Below are positions 12,590 through 24,085 of a stretch of DNA of 64,000 nt, in pieces. A model generated the notes under the pieces. The model saw only the letters and a list, made by a program, of their open reading frames with translations. It was not told the DNA's origin and did not search any database. Positions within the stretch are counted from its first letter, which is position 1, and every line of letters begins with the position of its first letter. A program made the translations under genes and the position numbers. The stretch lies in the NCBI GenBank assembly GCA_963920525.1, contig OY986439.1:19267319-19331318 (forward strand), in the 5' to 3' direction. The DNA comes from Dichetophora obliterata. Its lineage: Eukaryota > Arthropoda > Insecta > Diptera > Sciomyzidae.

Positions 12590-13682
12590 TCTATATATAT
12601 AAAAATGAACGTCTGTCTGTCTGTTTGTTTGTTTGTTTGTGCTTTATAGGAGGCCAAACCCTTGGACCGATCTTCCTGAAACTTTCACAGCATTTTACTA
12701 TGACTATGGAAAGAATAATAGGCTTTATGAAGTTTTTATTGGACAAAGGGGCGTGGCACTGCCCATATAACCCAAAAATTTAAATCGCCATATTTTGGGC
12801 ATTTTTTGACCTACGTTGATGCTATTTGGTACATATGGTAATGGCATAATTAGGAATACGTACCAGGAGAAAAGTGGGTGGGACCACGCCCCTTTTTAGG
12901 AAAATTAAAAATCGCAATATAGTCTTAACTACTGGACCGATCGTCATTAAATTTTCACAATAGGATATTCTTACGAAATAATAAATTCTTGATTTTATAA
13001 AGTTGTGAGAGGACGAAGGGGCGTGGCCTCGCCCATATAACCCAAAATTTAAAATCGTCATATTTTTTGACCAACGGCGGCAGTATTTTTAAATATGGTA
13101 TTGGCATGAATAGAAATACGTACCAAAAGAAAAGTGGGCGGAGCACGCCCCTTTGTTTGCGATATATTGGAGGCTGGACCTGATAACCGATCTTAAATTT
13201 TCACAGCGTTCAGCTTTGACTCAGGAATACTTATTACATGATAATATTTTTCGACCATGCACACTTCTGCACCTACTTTTTTACTACGTTTATTAACGGC
13301 TTTACCACAAATTTAAAATACATATTAAATAAAATAGTGGGGTAGCCCCATTCTCTTTCTTCCACCACTGTCTTCAAAACAGCTGATTTTATAATACGTG
13401 TTAATTAAAATAGAGAGTGGGGTCACCCCATTCTCATTCTCCCACAACTGACTGCGAAACAGCTGATTGTGTAATTGCTGCTTTTTGATTGGTCTAAAAA
13501 TAAAAAGGGGAGCATGAAGCAAATTACATGCGATGCAGTGCTGAGTACTATTTGGTTTACAACAAAAAAAGACGCGAAGCATTGCAATAATTAAATTAAA
13601 TAAATAAATTTTTGTAAATATATAAATACTTTTAATTTTATTTTATACGAGGGGGGTAGCGAAGCACACCGGGTTCAGCTAG
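12590..13682 (+). mobile_element. non-autonomous Helitron-like element
   Basis: A 1,093-bp unit beginning TCTATATATATAAAAATG and ending CCGGGTTCAGCTAG, with A before and T after. This fits the TC...CTRR ends and A/T target of Helitrons. Inside, a module with GGGGCGTGGC and GCCCATATAACCCAAAA occurs twice about 268 bp apart (near 12748 and 13016). A second module with GTGGGGT(AG/CA)CCCCATTCTC and AACAGCTGATT occurs twice about 82 bp apart (near 13336 and 13418). No coding region is supported. Confidence 0.7.
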
Positions 13683-14062
13683 TAATTTATAATTTTTAAG
13701 ACTTTTTTAACTTTTGGACCATTCATAATTAGTGCTTTTTTTACTATTTTTACTATTAGCCAAGAGGTCTCCGGTTCGAATCCGGATTCATCCGGGTTAC
13801 ATTTGAGAATTATTGAAACAAAAAGTCCACAACTAAATTGTGGAAAATGTGGAATTAAAGGACAGAAACAAATGAGGGCTGGAAATGCTTGCCGAGATTA
13901 AGGCATAACACTAGCATCGGTTATAAGCAATTCAAATTGTCTTTCTCTTTTCTTCCGCCTAATAAATTCTTCCTCTAAAAATCTATCCTTCTCTTTTCTG
14001 GTCAAAGATCAAATGTTGTTTGTATAAGGTGCATGCATTGATTCTTTGATTTAAAAAAAAAG
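13683..14062. other. no gene seen
   Basis: Between the Helitron-like end and the Tc1 element. Apart from a tRNA T-arm-like motif nothing recognisable was found. Confidence 0.5.
13770..13786 (+). other. tRNA T-arm-like motif (possible SINE relic)
   Basis: TCCGG-TTCGAAT-CCGGA forms a perfect five-pair T-stem with a standard T-loop and B-box. No A-box or acceptor stem could be placed upstream, so this is not a complete tRNA. It could be a tRNA-derived SINE fragment or chance. Confidence 0.3.
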
Positions 14063-14163
14063 TATAGCAGTAAGGGGACTGCCGACCGAAGTGAAAGCCT
14101 ATATATAAAATACTAGTATTCCCGGGAAGATATTGTCCTGCAACGTACCGCCTTACTGCTATA
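14063..14163. repeat. short inverted-repeat unit
   Basis: TATAGCAGTAAGG at 14063-14075 pairs with CCTTACTGCTATA at 14151-14163: 13-bp perfect inverted ends on a ~101-bp unit. Possibly a very short MITE. The TA at each end could be its target duplication. Confidence 0.45.
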
Positions 14164-14284
14164 TACGAATTTTTATACTAATCGGCAAAAAAAATGTATG
14201 TTTTAACCGTCTTCCTGTTTGATTATTTCTTTCAAGATATTTTATTTTAAGAAAGTGTTTTTATTTTGTAATTATACCAAACTA

Positions 14285-15917
14285 CAGTGTTGCGCAAAAC
14301 AATAGCAACAAAATCGGTACGCTGCTACAAAATCGTGTATCTTTTTAAATATTAGGGACACACAAAAATGATTATAGGAACCAAATGCTTATATATTCAA
14401 ACATCATATTAAAAACAAATCATATTCCAATTTGGTTTTCTTTTCTTTATTAAAATTAATGTGACAACATTCAGTTTGTCTGAGAGCAAAACAAAAGCAA
14501 CATAATTAATATTTGGTATAAGATCCATTATTCTTGATAACCGCTGCACATCTGAGCGGCATCGACTCTATTAAAGTAGATATGTTAGTATTAGTATATG
14601 TTCCCAATTAAGTTTCAGCGCTTCATATAGTGCAGTCTTATTGGAAAATCTTTGACCAGAAACTTTTACCTTTAAAATCCCAAAAAGATTTTCAATGGGA
14701 TTCAAGTCATTGTGACTGTGCCGGCTAATCAAGGACTTGAAACCCATTGCCACTAATGTAATCTTTGATGAGCTTTGAAGTGTGCTTCGGGTCGTGATCG
14801 GGCTGAAACGTTCACTGAAGCGACACATTCCACTCTAAATGTGGTCGCATCTTGCTTTCTAAAATGTCATTATATACCATCCATAATTCCATCGATTTTT
14901 TGAAATGGTTCAACTTCGTTATAGGAAAAACAAGTCCAGACCATAATGCCATCGCCTCCGTGCTTAAAATTTATTTTGCAGTTTCGGGCTTAAATGCGTG
15001 TACCTGGGTGGCGCCGTACCGTGCACATCCCATCTGAATTAATCAAGTAGAACTTTGATTCATCGCTAAAAAAACGGTTTTCGATTTTTGAACGGTCCAA
15101 TTTAGGTGCTCTTTTGGAAGACTGAATCTAAAAAACAATAAATTGCAACTAGTTTTCACAATTTCAGACCGAATTGTTTAAATTGTAACACCTCACCTTG
15201 TTTTTTATGCTTAGCTGTAAGCAAAGGTTTCTCTGCCGGTCTGTAACTTCTTTAATCGTTCTCAACGGCTCGTCTTCAAACAGTGCTGTGGTGGATATCT
15301 AAATCAAGTGTACAAACAACCTCTTTGGATGTGGCAAATGCATTTCGTTTGAACACACCACAAGTGTTCCTGTCATCACGCAGCGATGTCTTCCGCGGTC
15401 GCCCTCTTTAATGTACCGTTGTCATGTCTTTTGTGAAGGTATATTTCTTTATTAATCTGCAAACTATTGACCGATTAATATCAAACTGCTTCACGTCAGA
15501 TATTTGCGAATTTTCGTTTTTATATTCGGAAATAGTTTGTAATTTAAGAGCTTCACAGTATTTACAACGTGCCATTATTGACTGTTCATGTCACAACTAG
15601 CACAAAAAAAAAACTAAACTTAAATGTTTATGACTTACAAACAACACGTGCTTTACAATAACGGAACTTTTACCAATAATTCTTCAAACTTCTGTTTTTG
15701 TTTTGTTTTTGCTCACAGACAAATTGAATGTAGTCAAATTAATTTTAAATTTAATAAAAAAAACAAAACCAAATTTGAATTTGATTTGTTTTATATATGA
15801 TGTATGAATATATGCTTTGATTCCTATAATCATTTTTGTGTATCCCCAATATTAAAAAAGGATACACGATTTTGTTGGAGCGCACTTATTTTGTTGCTAT
15901 TGTTTTGCGCAACACTG
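14285..15917 (-). mobile_element. Tc1-type transposon, decayed
   Basis: A 1,633-bp element with ends CAGTGTTGCGCAAAACAATA and the matching inverse, flanked by TA (14283-14284 and 15918-15919). The inverted repeat is long: CAAAATCGTGTATC and a block around AATGATTATAGGAA recur in both arms. It encodes a broken Tc1 transposase on the minus strand. Confidence 0.92.
14506..15573 (-). pseudogene. Tc1 transposase, broken
   Basis: Cut-and-paste transposase of the Tc1 family (DDE domain, DD34E type). Read on the minus strand from ATG at 15573, the N-terminus MARCKYCEALKLQTISEY leads into a paired-like helix-turn-helix (QISDVKQFDINRSIVCRLIK), then an in-frame stop just before the GRPRKTSLRDDR motif that normally follows. 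The C-terminus keeps DLNPIENLFGILKVK, the last catalytic region, and ends in LIESMPLRCAAVIKN...YTKY, typical of the family. Several frame changes and stops lie between, so no functional protein is expected. It sits inside its own TIRs. Confidence 0.88.
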
Positions 15918-16257
15918 TATATTATTCTATTTAAATTTAATACTGTTGATATAAAATTAAATACAGGGAGCACTACTTTTTTTTCTTTTTTATTTATTTT
16001 ATTTTATATATTAAAAATCAATAGTCTATGCAATAATATTACTTACAGACTAAAAGATATAAAAAACCTTATACATAGTAATTTTAAGTTTTTTTAAAAA
16101 ATAGAATTTAACATAGATCTCATTTGATTTTTTGAGACAGAAAAAATCTAAATCATGAATAGAGTTTACAGAATTAAACAATACTAAACCACGATTGATT
16201 GGTACATAACTGCTTAATTAGAACGATGCATAACCAAATAAAAAGGATCAAAATTTC
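15918..16257. other. A+T-rich spacer, possibly LINE 3' remains
   Basis: Lies downstream (minus strand) of the LINE reading frame and next to the Tc1 end. No poly(A) tail or coding sequence was recognised. Confidence 0.4.
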
Positions 16258-18345
16258 TTAATATTCTAGAAGGCGCATTAAAATCAATCTTTTCCAATAG
16301 TGCTGGGCAGTCCACCAAACCATTTCATTTTGCAAAAGTCCAATGTCATTTAAATTACTAATTTTTAGAAAAATCTTCAGATCGTCAGCGTAAAGCAAAT
16401 ATTTACAGTGTGAGAAAATAGAGGTAATATCATTGATGTATAAATCAAAGAGAAGTGGCCCTAGGATACTTCCTTGCGGAACACCTGAAGTTGCCAAATA
16501 AGGAAAAGATTTCACGTTATTAAAAGCCACTACACATTGTCTGTTTACTAAATATGATTCAAGCCATTTTAGAAAACTAGAGTGAAAACCAAATTTTTCT
16601 AACTTTTTGATTAAAAGAAGGTGAGAGACTTTATGAAACGCCTTAGCAAAGTCAGTATAAATTAAATCCACCTGACATCCTTCAGTAAAAGCTGATATAC
16701 AGTATTCTGCAAACAAAACTAAATATGTAGTAGTAGAGCGACCAGGCACAAAGCCATGCTGGCACGGTGAGATAAATCGCTTTATTGAAAAAAATAATTT
16801 TTCTTTAATTATGGACTCAAACAGCGCAGATACAGTTGTGAGCTTAGAAATTGGTCTATAATTCGCAATATTCTGTTTACATCCAGATTTATGGATTGGA
16901 GTAATAAACGCTATTTTCCAACTATCAATAAAAATCCCAGATCGCAAGGAACTATTAAAAATAAGGGTTAACGGATAAGCTAAACTACTAGCACAATTTT
17001 TCAACAAAATAGAACAGAGACCATCCGCATCCAATCGAGTTGAAAGTTTAAGACTACGTATTCCATATACAACATCAGCAGTATTTAGAGAAATAGCTCC
17101 AATGTCAACAAAAGGAGGTACGTTGTCAACGCAACCAAAATTATTATAAGTGTCATTTTCAAAGTTCGATTGAAAGAAATCAGCAAACATGTTCGCAATA
17201 TCTGAAATATTGTTTGAAGTCAAATCATTTAAAAACATAGATGAAGGTATATTGGACGAACCTTTCTTAGATTTTATAAAATGCCAAAAAGCTTTTGGAT
17301 TGGTTTTGATATTTCTTTCAAAATTAGCAATATATTGTTTATACAAGAATCTGTCTAAAAAGTTAAACTCCCTCATATGATGCCGGTATTTAAGGAAAAA
17401 TAAGTTTTGATTTGTTAATAAAAACTTTTTATGAAATTGGTTCCGAAGATTTTTCAATTTCTTTAGTCCTTGAGTGTACCAAGGTATTTTACTAACACGT
17501 TCCTTTAATTTAGGAATGTGTCGCAAACACTCAGATGAAATTAGCAGCTTAAATATATTAAAAGATGAAGAAGTATTTAAATGTTCAAACTCACTATCCC
17601 AATCAATACAACCAATAGCATTTTTTAAGATACCAAAATTACAAGCTTTATAGTTGAAATTACTACACACAGCATTTGAGTTAACCAAACTAAAATATTT
17701 GTAAAAATGTAATTGAATTAAAAGAGGAATATGGTGGATACCAGCAGCAGATATTGGAAAAGCTGATTCCATTACATTATAATTTAAATTGTTAGTAATA
17801 AAAACCAGATCCAATAACCTATTTAACAAATTAAAGCAATTATTTATCTGAATAAGGCCAATACTTAAAAAATTATCAATACAATACAAATCAATATCAC
17901 TCCAAACATTTGATGGCATAAGATAGTTGTCATCAGATTTAAAATTCCAGGAAATAGATGCAAGATTAAAATCACCCAGTACCATTAACTGATCATCTTG
18001 TTGTCGAAAATTTTCGTACAATGATGATATATTATCCACGTGCGCTTTATAAAGTTCCAGTTTACTATTTGCTGGAATGTACGAGACACAAATATAAAGG
18101 GATTCAGAGGAATCTTTAATTTTTACACAAATTTGGTCAATAACACCATTAGTATCTAACAGTGCAACAGACGAAGAAATAAAATTCCTTTTGACGGCAA
18201 TTAGTACACCACCACCACGAAGACATCCAGTAGCAGATGCATCACGATCCTTGCGATAAACATTATACAGATGGGGATCAAAGAATTCCTCATTATTGAA
18301 ATTATTATTAAGCCATGTTTCTACAAGCACAAAAACATCGTTATC
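16258..18345 (-). pseudogene. LINE ORF2 (endonuclease plus reverse transcriptase), truncated
   Basis: A jockey/CR1-type non-LTR retrotransposon polyprotein on the minus strand, 690 codons open without interruption. The first ~230 residues are apurinic-type endonuclease: VETWLNNN start, GGGVLIAV, VLGDFNL, LLDLVF; the last motif reads HHIPL where SDH is usual, so a catalytic residue is probably lost. The reverse transcriptase follows: TPIHKSG, NYRPIS, GFVPGRSTT, YTDFAKAF (first Asp), SGVPQGSILGPLLF and LYADDLKIF (catalytic YADD at roughly residue 655). The frame then runs into unrelated codons and stops, so thumb and C-terminal parts are missing. The 5' side joins a different LINE at 18346. Dead copy, but unusually open. 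Confidence 0.85.
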
Positions 18346-18529
18346 GTTTTAGTAGATATCTGCACCCCAGCGCCGCCTAAGAAGGTCTAATACAAAAAAA
18401 CGGTGTGAGATGCAACCTTTGGTTGCATATGGCTCCTGAATCAGTGCAAAATTAACACCATTTTCTTAAAATAACTGCCTAAGTAATGTCAAACATGACT
18501 GCATACGCTCCCTGACAATTTAATCGCAT
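18346..18529 (-). pseudogene. 5' end of ORF2 from a second LINE (R1/LOA-like)
   Basis: On the minus strand an ATG at 18529-18527 opens MRLNCQGAYAVMFDIT, then after one frame change ENGVNFALIQEPYATKG, the typical N-terminus of an R1/LOA-group endonuclease. The frame breaks again at about 18346, where the unrelated VLVETWL segment begins. Both segments represent the same N-terminal endonuclease region, so they cannot come from one element. The start codon follows the stop of the upstream ORF1 by 13 bases, a normal LINE arrangement, so this piece belongs with 18543-19145. Confidence 0.6.
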
Positions 18530-18542
18530 TATTTTATGCTAA

Positions 18543-19145
18543 TTAATTTTTAGAATTCTGAAGCTCAGCTATGCTTCTATAAATTGGACAAACTATCGAT
18601 AACAATAAATGCGTCAATCCCATAAAAGAGCAATTTCGGCAATGTAATGCACTGTTATCCATGCCAAAAACCACAGATTTCTTACCTTTCCTGTTCACAG
18701 CCTTCTCCCCCCATTCTGAAAGCTTTGTCGAAAATTTCAAATTGTCTTTTGCTTTTGGGGTCTTACATACCATTAAACCAGTGGAGTTAGACCGGACCAA
18801 TCCACGAACTCCTTTTACAGTCTTTCGCTTTCCAACCGAAATATTTGATTTATCCAGCTTTAGGGCCTTTAAATTATGACGTTCTATCTCCATAGGCTCC
18901 TCACCACCACTAAGTTGTCTTTTAGGGGCACCCTTTGCTGGAAAACTACCAGCACTAAAACCCACACCAACACCACCTACTTTTGGGCCCGTACGAATGC
19001 CGGATTTTCCCACATCTGAACGAAACCCGGGCCAACATTTACCATCAACTAACACTAAGTTAGGCCCTTTTACACCCATTCTAATAGCAAATAAAGGTTT
19101 TCCTGAAGCATTGCCGGGATCGCCTTTAGGTAGCATATTGTACAC
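18543..19145 (-). CDS. LINE ORF1-like protein (nucleic-acid-binding, partial)
   Basis: A 200-codon minus-strand frame rich in Gly and Lys, open upstream to about 19180. ORF1 proteins of non-LTR retrotransposons bind the element RNA. Support is mainly positional: it ends 13 bases before the ORF2 start at 18529. Near the C-terminus CRNCSFMGLTHLLLSIVC (C-x2-C-x6-H-x6-C) looks like a degraded CCHC zinc knuckle with altered spacing. There is no other domain that I recognise. The first ATG in the frame is three codons in; the open frame itself begins without one. It may equally be a degraded or 5'-truncated ORF1. Confidence 0.5.
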   Translation of the reverse strand: MYNMLPKGDPGNASGKPLFAIRMGVKGPNLVLVDGKCWPGFRSDVGKSGIRTGPKVGGVGVGFSAGSFPAKGAPKRQLSGGEEPMEIERHNLKALKLDKSNISVGKRKTVKGVRGLVRSNSTGLMVCKTPKAKDNLKFSTKLSEWGEKAVNRKGKKSVVFGMDNSALHCRNCSFMGLTHLLLSIVCPIYRSIAELQNSKN

Positions 19146-19239
19146 ACCCTGCTCAATGTGAAAGTCAAGCTCAAAAAATCACTGCAATAAGAACCCTACC
19201 CTAAGAATTCAGAAATGTAAGTGGGTCAATAAGACCGTG

Positions 19240-19535
19240 ACACCCTTCAAAAAGTGAAAAGTCCAACAGTTTGAGAGTCACTACAACCAACAGTTCAAAA
19301 GTCACTGAAGTAACAGTTTTAAAGTCACTGGAGTAACAGTTTGACAAGCACTGGAATAAAACGAATTTGAAAAAGTTTGAGAAGCACTGAAGTAATTCCA
19401 CAATCTACGTTGTGGATGCACTGTAATAATAAGTGTCAAGCTTGTTGACGAAAGCTATTCGCTGTCTTGATGACGAAAGCTTCTCGCTACCTTGATAATG
19501 AAAGCTTCTCGCTGCAATGATGACGCAAACCAAAG
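19240..19535. repeat. two short tandem repeats upstream of the LINE ORF1
   Basis: At about 19265-19360, four units of ~24 bp on the theme AACAGTTT-AAAGTCACTG. At about 19441-19530, three units of ~30 bp on TTGATGACGAAAGCTTCTCGCT. They lie just 5' of ORF1 on the minus strand and might be 5' UTR repeats of that LINE. Confidence 0.65.
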
Positions 19536-22310
19536 ATTTACCCTTTATCAAAAATCGCTCAACGCGCCCTAAGAAGTTTTCACTTCAAAACAAAAACGTT
19601 AGTATTATTCTTAAAATATTTTTTTAGTCCAAATATTAAGATTTTTTGAGAGAAGTGAAAAGTGGAGCCGCATGTGCCAATATAAACACATCAATCTTAG
19701 ATAGTGTCTATCTTGTGTAAGATTTTAAGAAGTGACCAAATAATTATTGTTACAAAAAGGCTATTAAATAGTTAATTTAAAGATTAAAGTTGAGTTGTAA
19801 AACTAATTAGTTTGACTTCTTCATAATTTCTAACCAAACAAATTACTTCAACCTTAGGATCGAATTTTTCATCTTTAAAAGTTAACTTTTCTTACTATTT
19901 TGGTTGAGTTTTTTAACTTCGTTTGCTTGAAGATTTCTACTTTAAAAAAAAATTGAATGTCTTAAGCCTTTGTATTTTGTATTTTATAATTTAAAAAAAA
20001 TTTATTTTTAAAAGTTAATTATACATATTTATATTTGATTAATCTACTTGCATTCACACGTTGTCTGAGGCTGCGCTTATCAATCTCCTTAAGTCAAAGA
20101 AAGAAAAAATGTCTTATATTGCTTTGTTTTTGAGCGCCGTTCTGCATTTATATGTATCTTAATTTTCGCCTTGCTCAAGGCTCATCTTTTTTAATGTTGT
20201 GCTGTGCTAGCTGATCATAAAAAGAAATTGGGAAGAAAGCAACATGGAGTTTATTTAAGCTCTCGCAACACAACCGCTTGAAAAGAAAATGATTAAGCAA
20301 TGAGTGGCAGCTGGGATGTTTTCTTAAAAAACTTACCACTTTAATTAAATATGCTTATTATTAAAATTTCGAAAGAAAAATATCCTTAAATAAAACTGAA
20401 GCACAAGTATGGTATTTTAAAACTTTTTCTCATAAATATCGGCCTAGTATTTTTAGAGTAAAGTAGTAACATTAAATTGCACTTATTTACTACAAAAATA
20501 CTACGTCGATGTTTTATTACTGCAGAATATATTTATTTCTGTAAGGGTTCTTTATTCCAACATATCCAGAAACACTACAGCAACACTTGATATATCATAA
20601 GAAAGGTCTTGAGCTGTAAGTAAGCCAAAAATTAGATTTTTGTTAGGGGGTCCTGTTAAGAAGATATGAGTGTTTAAAGTTGGAAAAAATAGCAAAAAGA
20701 TTTACGACACGAACTCGCTTTAATGTTAACGAAAAAGTGTGATTCCCAAAGCGAATATGTTAGCCATTTCTTAATCGATTATTTAATTTCTTTTTTTATA
20801 TCTTACTTTGGTAACCATTATTTAAAAATAGTATTGAAGTTAAATAGTATATTGTTAATAAATATTTAAAATATTTAAATGAAAATAATCTGCTTATTTA
20901 TTTATATCGGTAAGGACTTCTGAGATGTCAAAATTAGCAGGGTCTAGAATGGCAAATGGAGGTATCAAATGGAAGTGCTGCATGTGGAGGCGTGAACAGT
21001 TTTGTGGGTTTTCGATTAGTGACCTTTGACCTGAAATATGAGTGTTTAAAGATAATTTTTTTAAATAAAAGTGTCAATAAAAGAAGCTGAAAGAATAAAT
21101 TTTAGACATTACTAAGATGTACAAAAAACATTCCAGACATTTTTCGCTATCTCTTGTCGATACCCGACAATAAGCATTTTTTTACAAAACATGTGTGAAT
21201 ATATATTGTGATGGTATATAAATACAAATAGTAAATTCGAAAAAATGCTCGTTATTCTGACATTAAACTTATGATGACATCTTGAGAACTGAAGATACTC
21301 TTAGAACAACGCATTTCCTTAACCTCTTCAATCCCGCACCAAGAAATAGAGTGGAAAAATATTTTTCAAGGTATTATTCTTATTATAGACATTTCTGCAA
21401 AAAAATTTTAAAAATTTTTTCGGAATTAACAGTTTTAAATGTCCACATATGTGGATATATTGAACAGTTTTACAATAAATTCTTTAGTTATTAACACTTG
21501 TTTCCTTTCCAGACCGAGGAGTCTTTTTACGTGACATATCTGAGAAATTAAAAAGCTAATGAGGAAGAATATTTTTTCTATCTATTGCGCCAATATTTGA
21601 ATGAAATAACGACATATCAGAAAATATTTGAAAACAAAAACTTTTGTCCAAACATGTGACCATTTTACCCGAAGAGGTTAAGGCAAGAAAGATCATCGCC
21701 TCAGAATTCGAACTTTTTTTTGCAACAATATTAAACTAATACAATTTTTTTCCAATGAAAATATTACCTCGATTCTCTCACCCACATAAATTTAAGAGCC
21801 TCGTAGACTGCTTTTGTGTCACAAGTGTCATGGGAACATTAATTTGTATGCGTTAAAAAATTCTTCTTAAAACTAATTCGCAGTTGCTATGAAATAAAAT
21901 TGAAATTTATGTGAAATTCGGAGCATTTGAGGATCCGAAATTTTGAATCAGAGCAGCACTTTTACATTCAGAAGATCAGAAAACAGGCAAAAAATCCGGT
22001 TATTTCCTTAACTGATGCATAGTGTAATTATTAAATAAGTAATCAATAAAACAAATCAAATGTGTTTTAGATTATAAAGTGATACTAATTTATCTTAGCT
22101 TTTTCGACATAATTTCGATAACATTTTCGCACGTAATGATGCACGTTCAATAGTATTAACCCGATCAATCGGTATTCACTTGTTTTACTTCACAGATACA
22201 TTTTTAATCTGTGCAAAGATGAAAAAGAGCGTTCTAATCAAGCCAATGAAATCGGTAGGATTGCGTTTAAAAATTACGATAAAGCTCACTGTGCAGTGTT
22301 TGGGTATATT
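19536..22310. other. 2.8 kb without recognised genes
   Basis: A+T-rich. The piece near 19620-19705 resembles 29340-29440 (both have a TTTTTTGAG block followed by CATxTGCCAATATAAA), so it contains a dispersed repeat. Open frames up to 70 codons have no domain signals. Confidence 0.5.
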
Positions 22311-22356
22311 CCCAGCAAACATTTTATGAGCCCTCATAAAATACGACTTCATTTAT

Positions 22357-23205
22357 GTTTTTTTTTTTTTTTTTTTTTAGACTGATCAAACGCTCAGGGG
22401 ATGCCCCCTATAAATGCGTAAGCATTGTGTTGATTCGGAAGATGGGTGATAGTTAGTTGGAGGGTGGATAGATGGAGTAGTGTCGGTGAAGATTTGTTTT
22501 GAATTTGCACAGCTCAAAACTGCCGGGAAACACGCTCGCAGGGAGACTATTCCACAACTTAACCGCGCGACTAAAGAACGAATTATCGCGGTAATGCGAG
22601 GTTATATTAGGCGTCGATGGTAAAAGGGTGGGCTTGGACAGCTGCCCGAGTGGACCTGGGAAACACACGAGATGATGGCGTCAGGCCATGTATCTCCCTT
22701 GAACACTTCCCATGGTAATACCTATACAGAAGGCTTAGGCAACCTACATTACGTCGATGCTCAAGAGAGTTGAGAGAGGATGAAATACTTTCATCTCCTA
22801 TCAAATATATCGCACGACGTTGAATTCGGTCTAGAAGCTTTAATAAGATCTTGAAGCCCCTGCCCAAATGTGCGAATTGTACTTCATTTTCGGCCTAATA
22901 TATGAGGTGTAGATCATGCGAAGATCAGCTGAAGTGAAATATTTTTTGCACCGTTTTAGAAAACCTAGGCACTTGCCCGCTTCTTTCGACACATCGAAAA
23001 TATGATCATTCCAACGAAGATCACATTGGATCGATATGCCCAGAACGTCAAGAGCGGCTGATTCCACAAGATTCACACCATTCATATTGAGGGGAGCTAA
23101 GGGGCAATCCATCCGCTTGTGGGTTAACAGACAACACTGGGTCTTGCTTGCATTGAACTCTACTTTATTAGGAAGACCCCACTCTGAGATTTTTTGTAGT
23201 GTGCG
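22357..23205 (-). pseudogene. 5'-truncated LINE fragment with poly(A)
   Basis: A T-run at about 22358-22379 marks the poly(A) tail of a minus-strand insertion. The coding remnant is the C-terminal half of a jockey/CR1-type reverse transcriptase: NKVEFNASKTQCCLLTHKR, LDVLGISIQCDLRWNDHI, AGKCLGFLKRCKKYF, YTSYIRPKMKYNSHIW, RIQRRAIYLIGD, and RAVKLWNSLPASVFP near the stop at 22453. Two frame changes (near 22850 and 22640) break it. The 5' end stops at about 23205, where the 52-bp array resumes, so it inserted into copy B after that was in place. Confidence 0.88.
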
Positions 23206-23502
23206 TGAGTGTTTTATGAGTGTTCATAAAAATGAGTCATAAAAGAATCCTCTTTATAAGTGCTCATTAAAAGCAATCGTAAAAGAATCCTTTGAATGCG
23301 TGTTTTATGAGTGTTCATAAAAAGGACTCATAAAAGACTCAATTTTATGCATGTTTTAGGAGTGTTCATAAAATGGAGTCATAAACGAATCCTTTTTATG
23401 CAAGTTTTATGCGTGTTCATAATAAAGATTCATAAAAGAATCCTTTTTATGCGTGTTTTATGGGTGTTCATAAAAAGGACTCATAAAATAATCCTTTTTA
23501 TT

Positions 23503-24085
23503 AGTGTCCGACCGAAAGTGGATGTTCGGCCAAATAGAAATAATCGGCCGAAGGCCGAAGCCGAATGATAACAAAATTTTTTTCAAATAAAAAAAAAAAC
23601 AATAAAATTTAGGCCTTGCTTTGTTTTAAGTACAATTTTAGTACAAGAAACGGCAATCATTAAGGGTCCAGCCAAAAAATATGCAATTTTCATTAGTCTT
23701 TTTTTGGAAAAAGTAAATAATCTCTACTCTAAGACTTTACTAAGAGAGGTACTAAGAGAGGTACTCTAAACTTTTTAGGTATATTTACAGTACTTTGAAG
23801 AAGATTGTATAAAATTTTCAGATTATAATCAATATTTATTAAAATAATATACTACAGCAAGCCACGGGGCGACGTGGACCAGTTCATAAAACACAAACTG
23901 AGATAGTGACCTTCCTACAGGTACCAAAATTCATCTGAAACAAAAAATTAAATTATTTTCCTGTTAATTATGAATGTGATTATGGTATTTTTTATGGCTA
24001 TTTTTGGCCGAAGCTGAAGGTTAAAAAACCGGCCGAATATGCCGAATACCGAAGTCAAAGCTGAATACTCGGTAGGAATATTCTT
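23503..24085. mobile_element. hAT-like MITE with GGCCGAA subterminal clusters
   Basis: Interrupts the 52-bp array. One edge reads TCCGACCGA and the other, reversed, TCCTACCGA. Immediately inside both edges are clusters of CGGCCGAA/GCCGAAG motifs (23530-23565 and 24005-24060). The remaining ~400 bp is A+T-rich and non-coding. The plan resembles the hAT element at 59817-61904, which has GTCGAAGTCGA clusters. Exact ends and target duplication were not resolved. Confidence 0.5.

Noticed and set aside
12174..13146. Open frames inside the Helitron-like copies
   Set aside because: They run through ACGCCC-rich non-coding repeat modules on both strands; no Rep or helicase motifs.
13770..13786. Possible full tRNA upstream of a perfect T-arm
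   Set aside because: No A-box, anticodon arm or acceptor stem could be found upstream; kept only as a motif.
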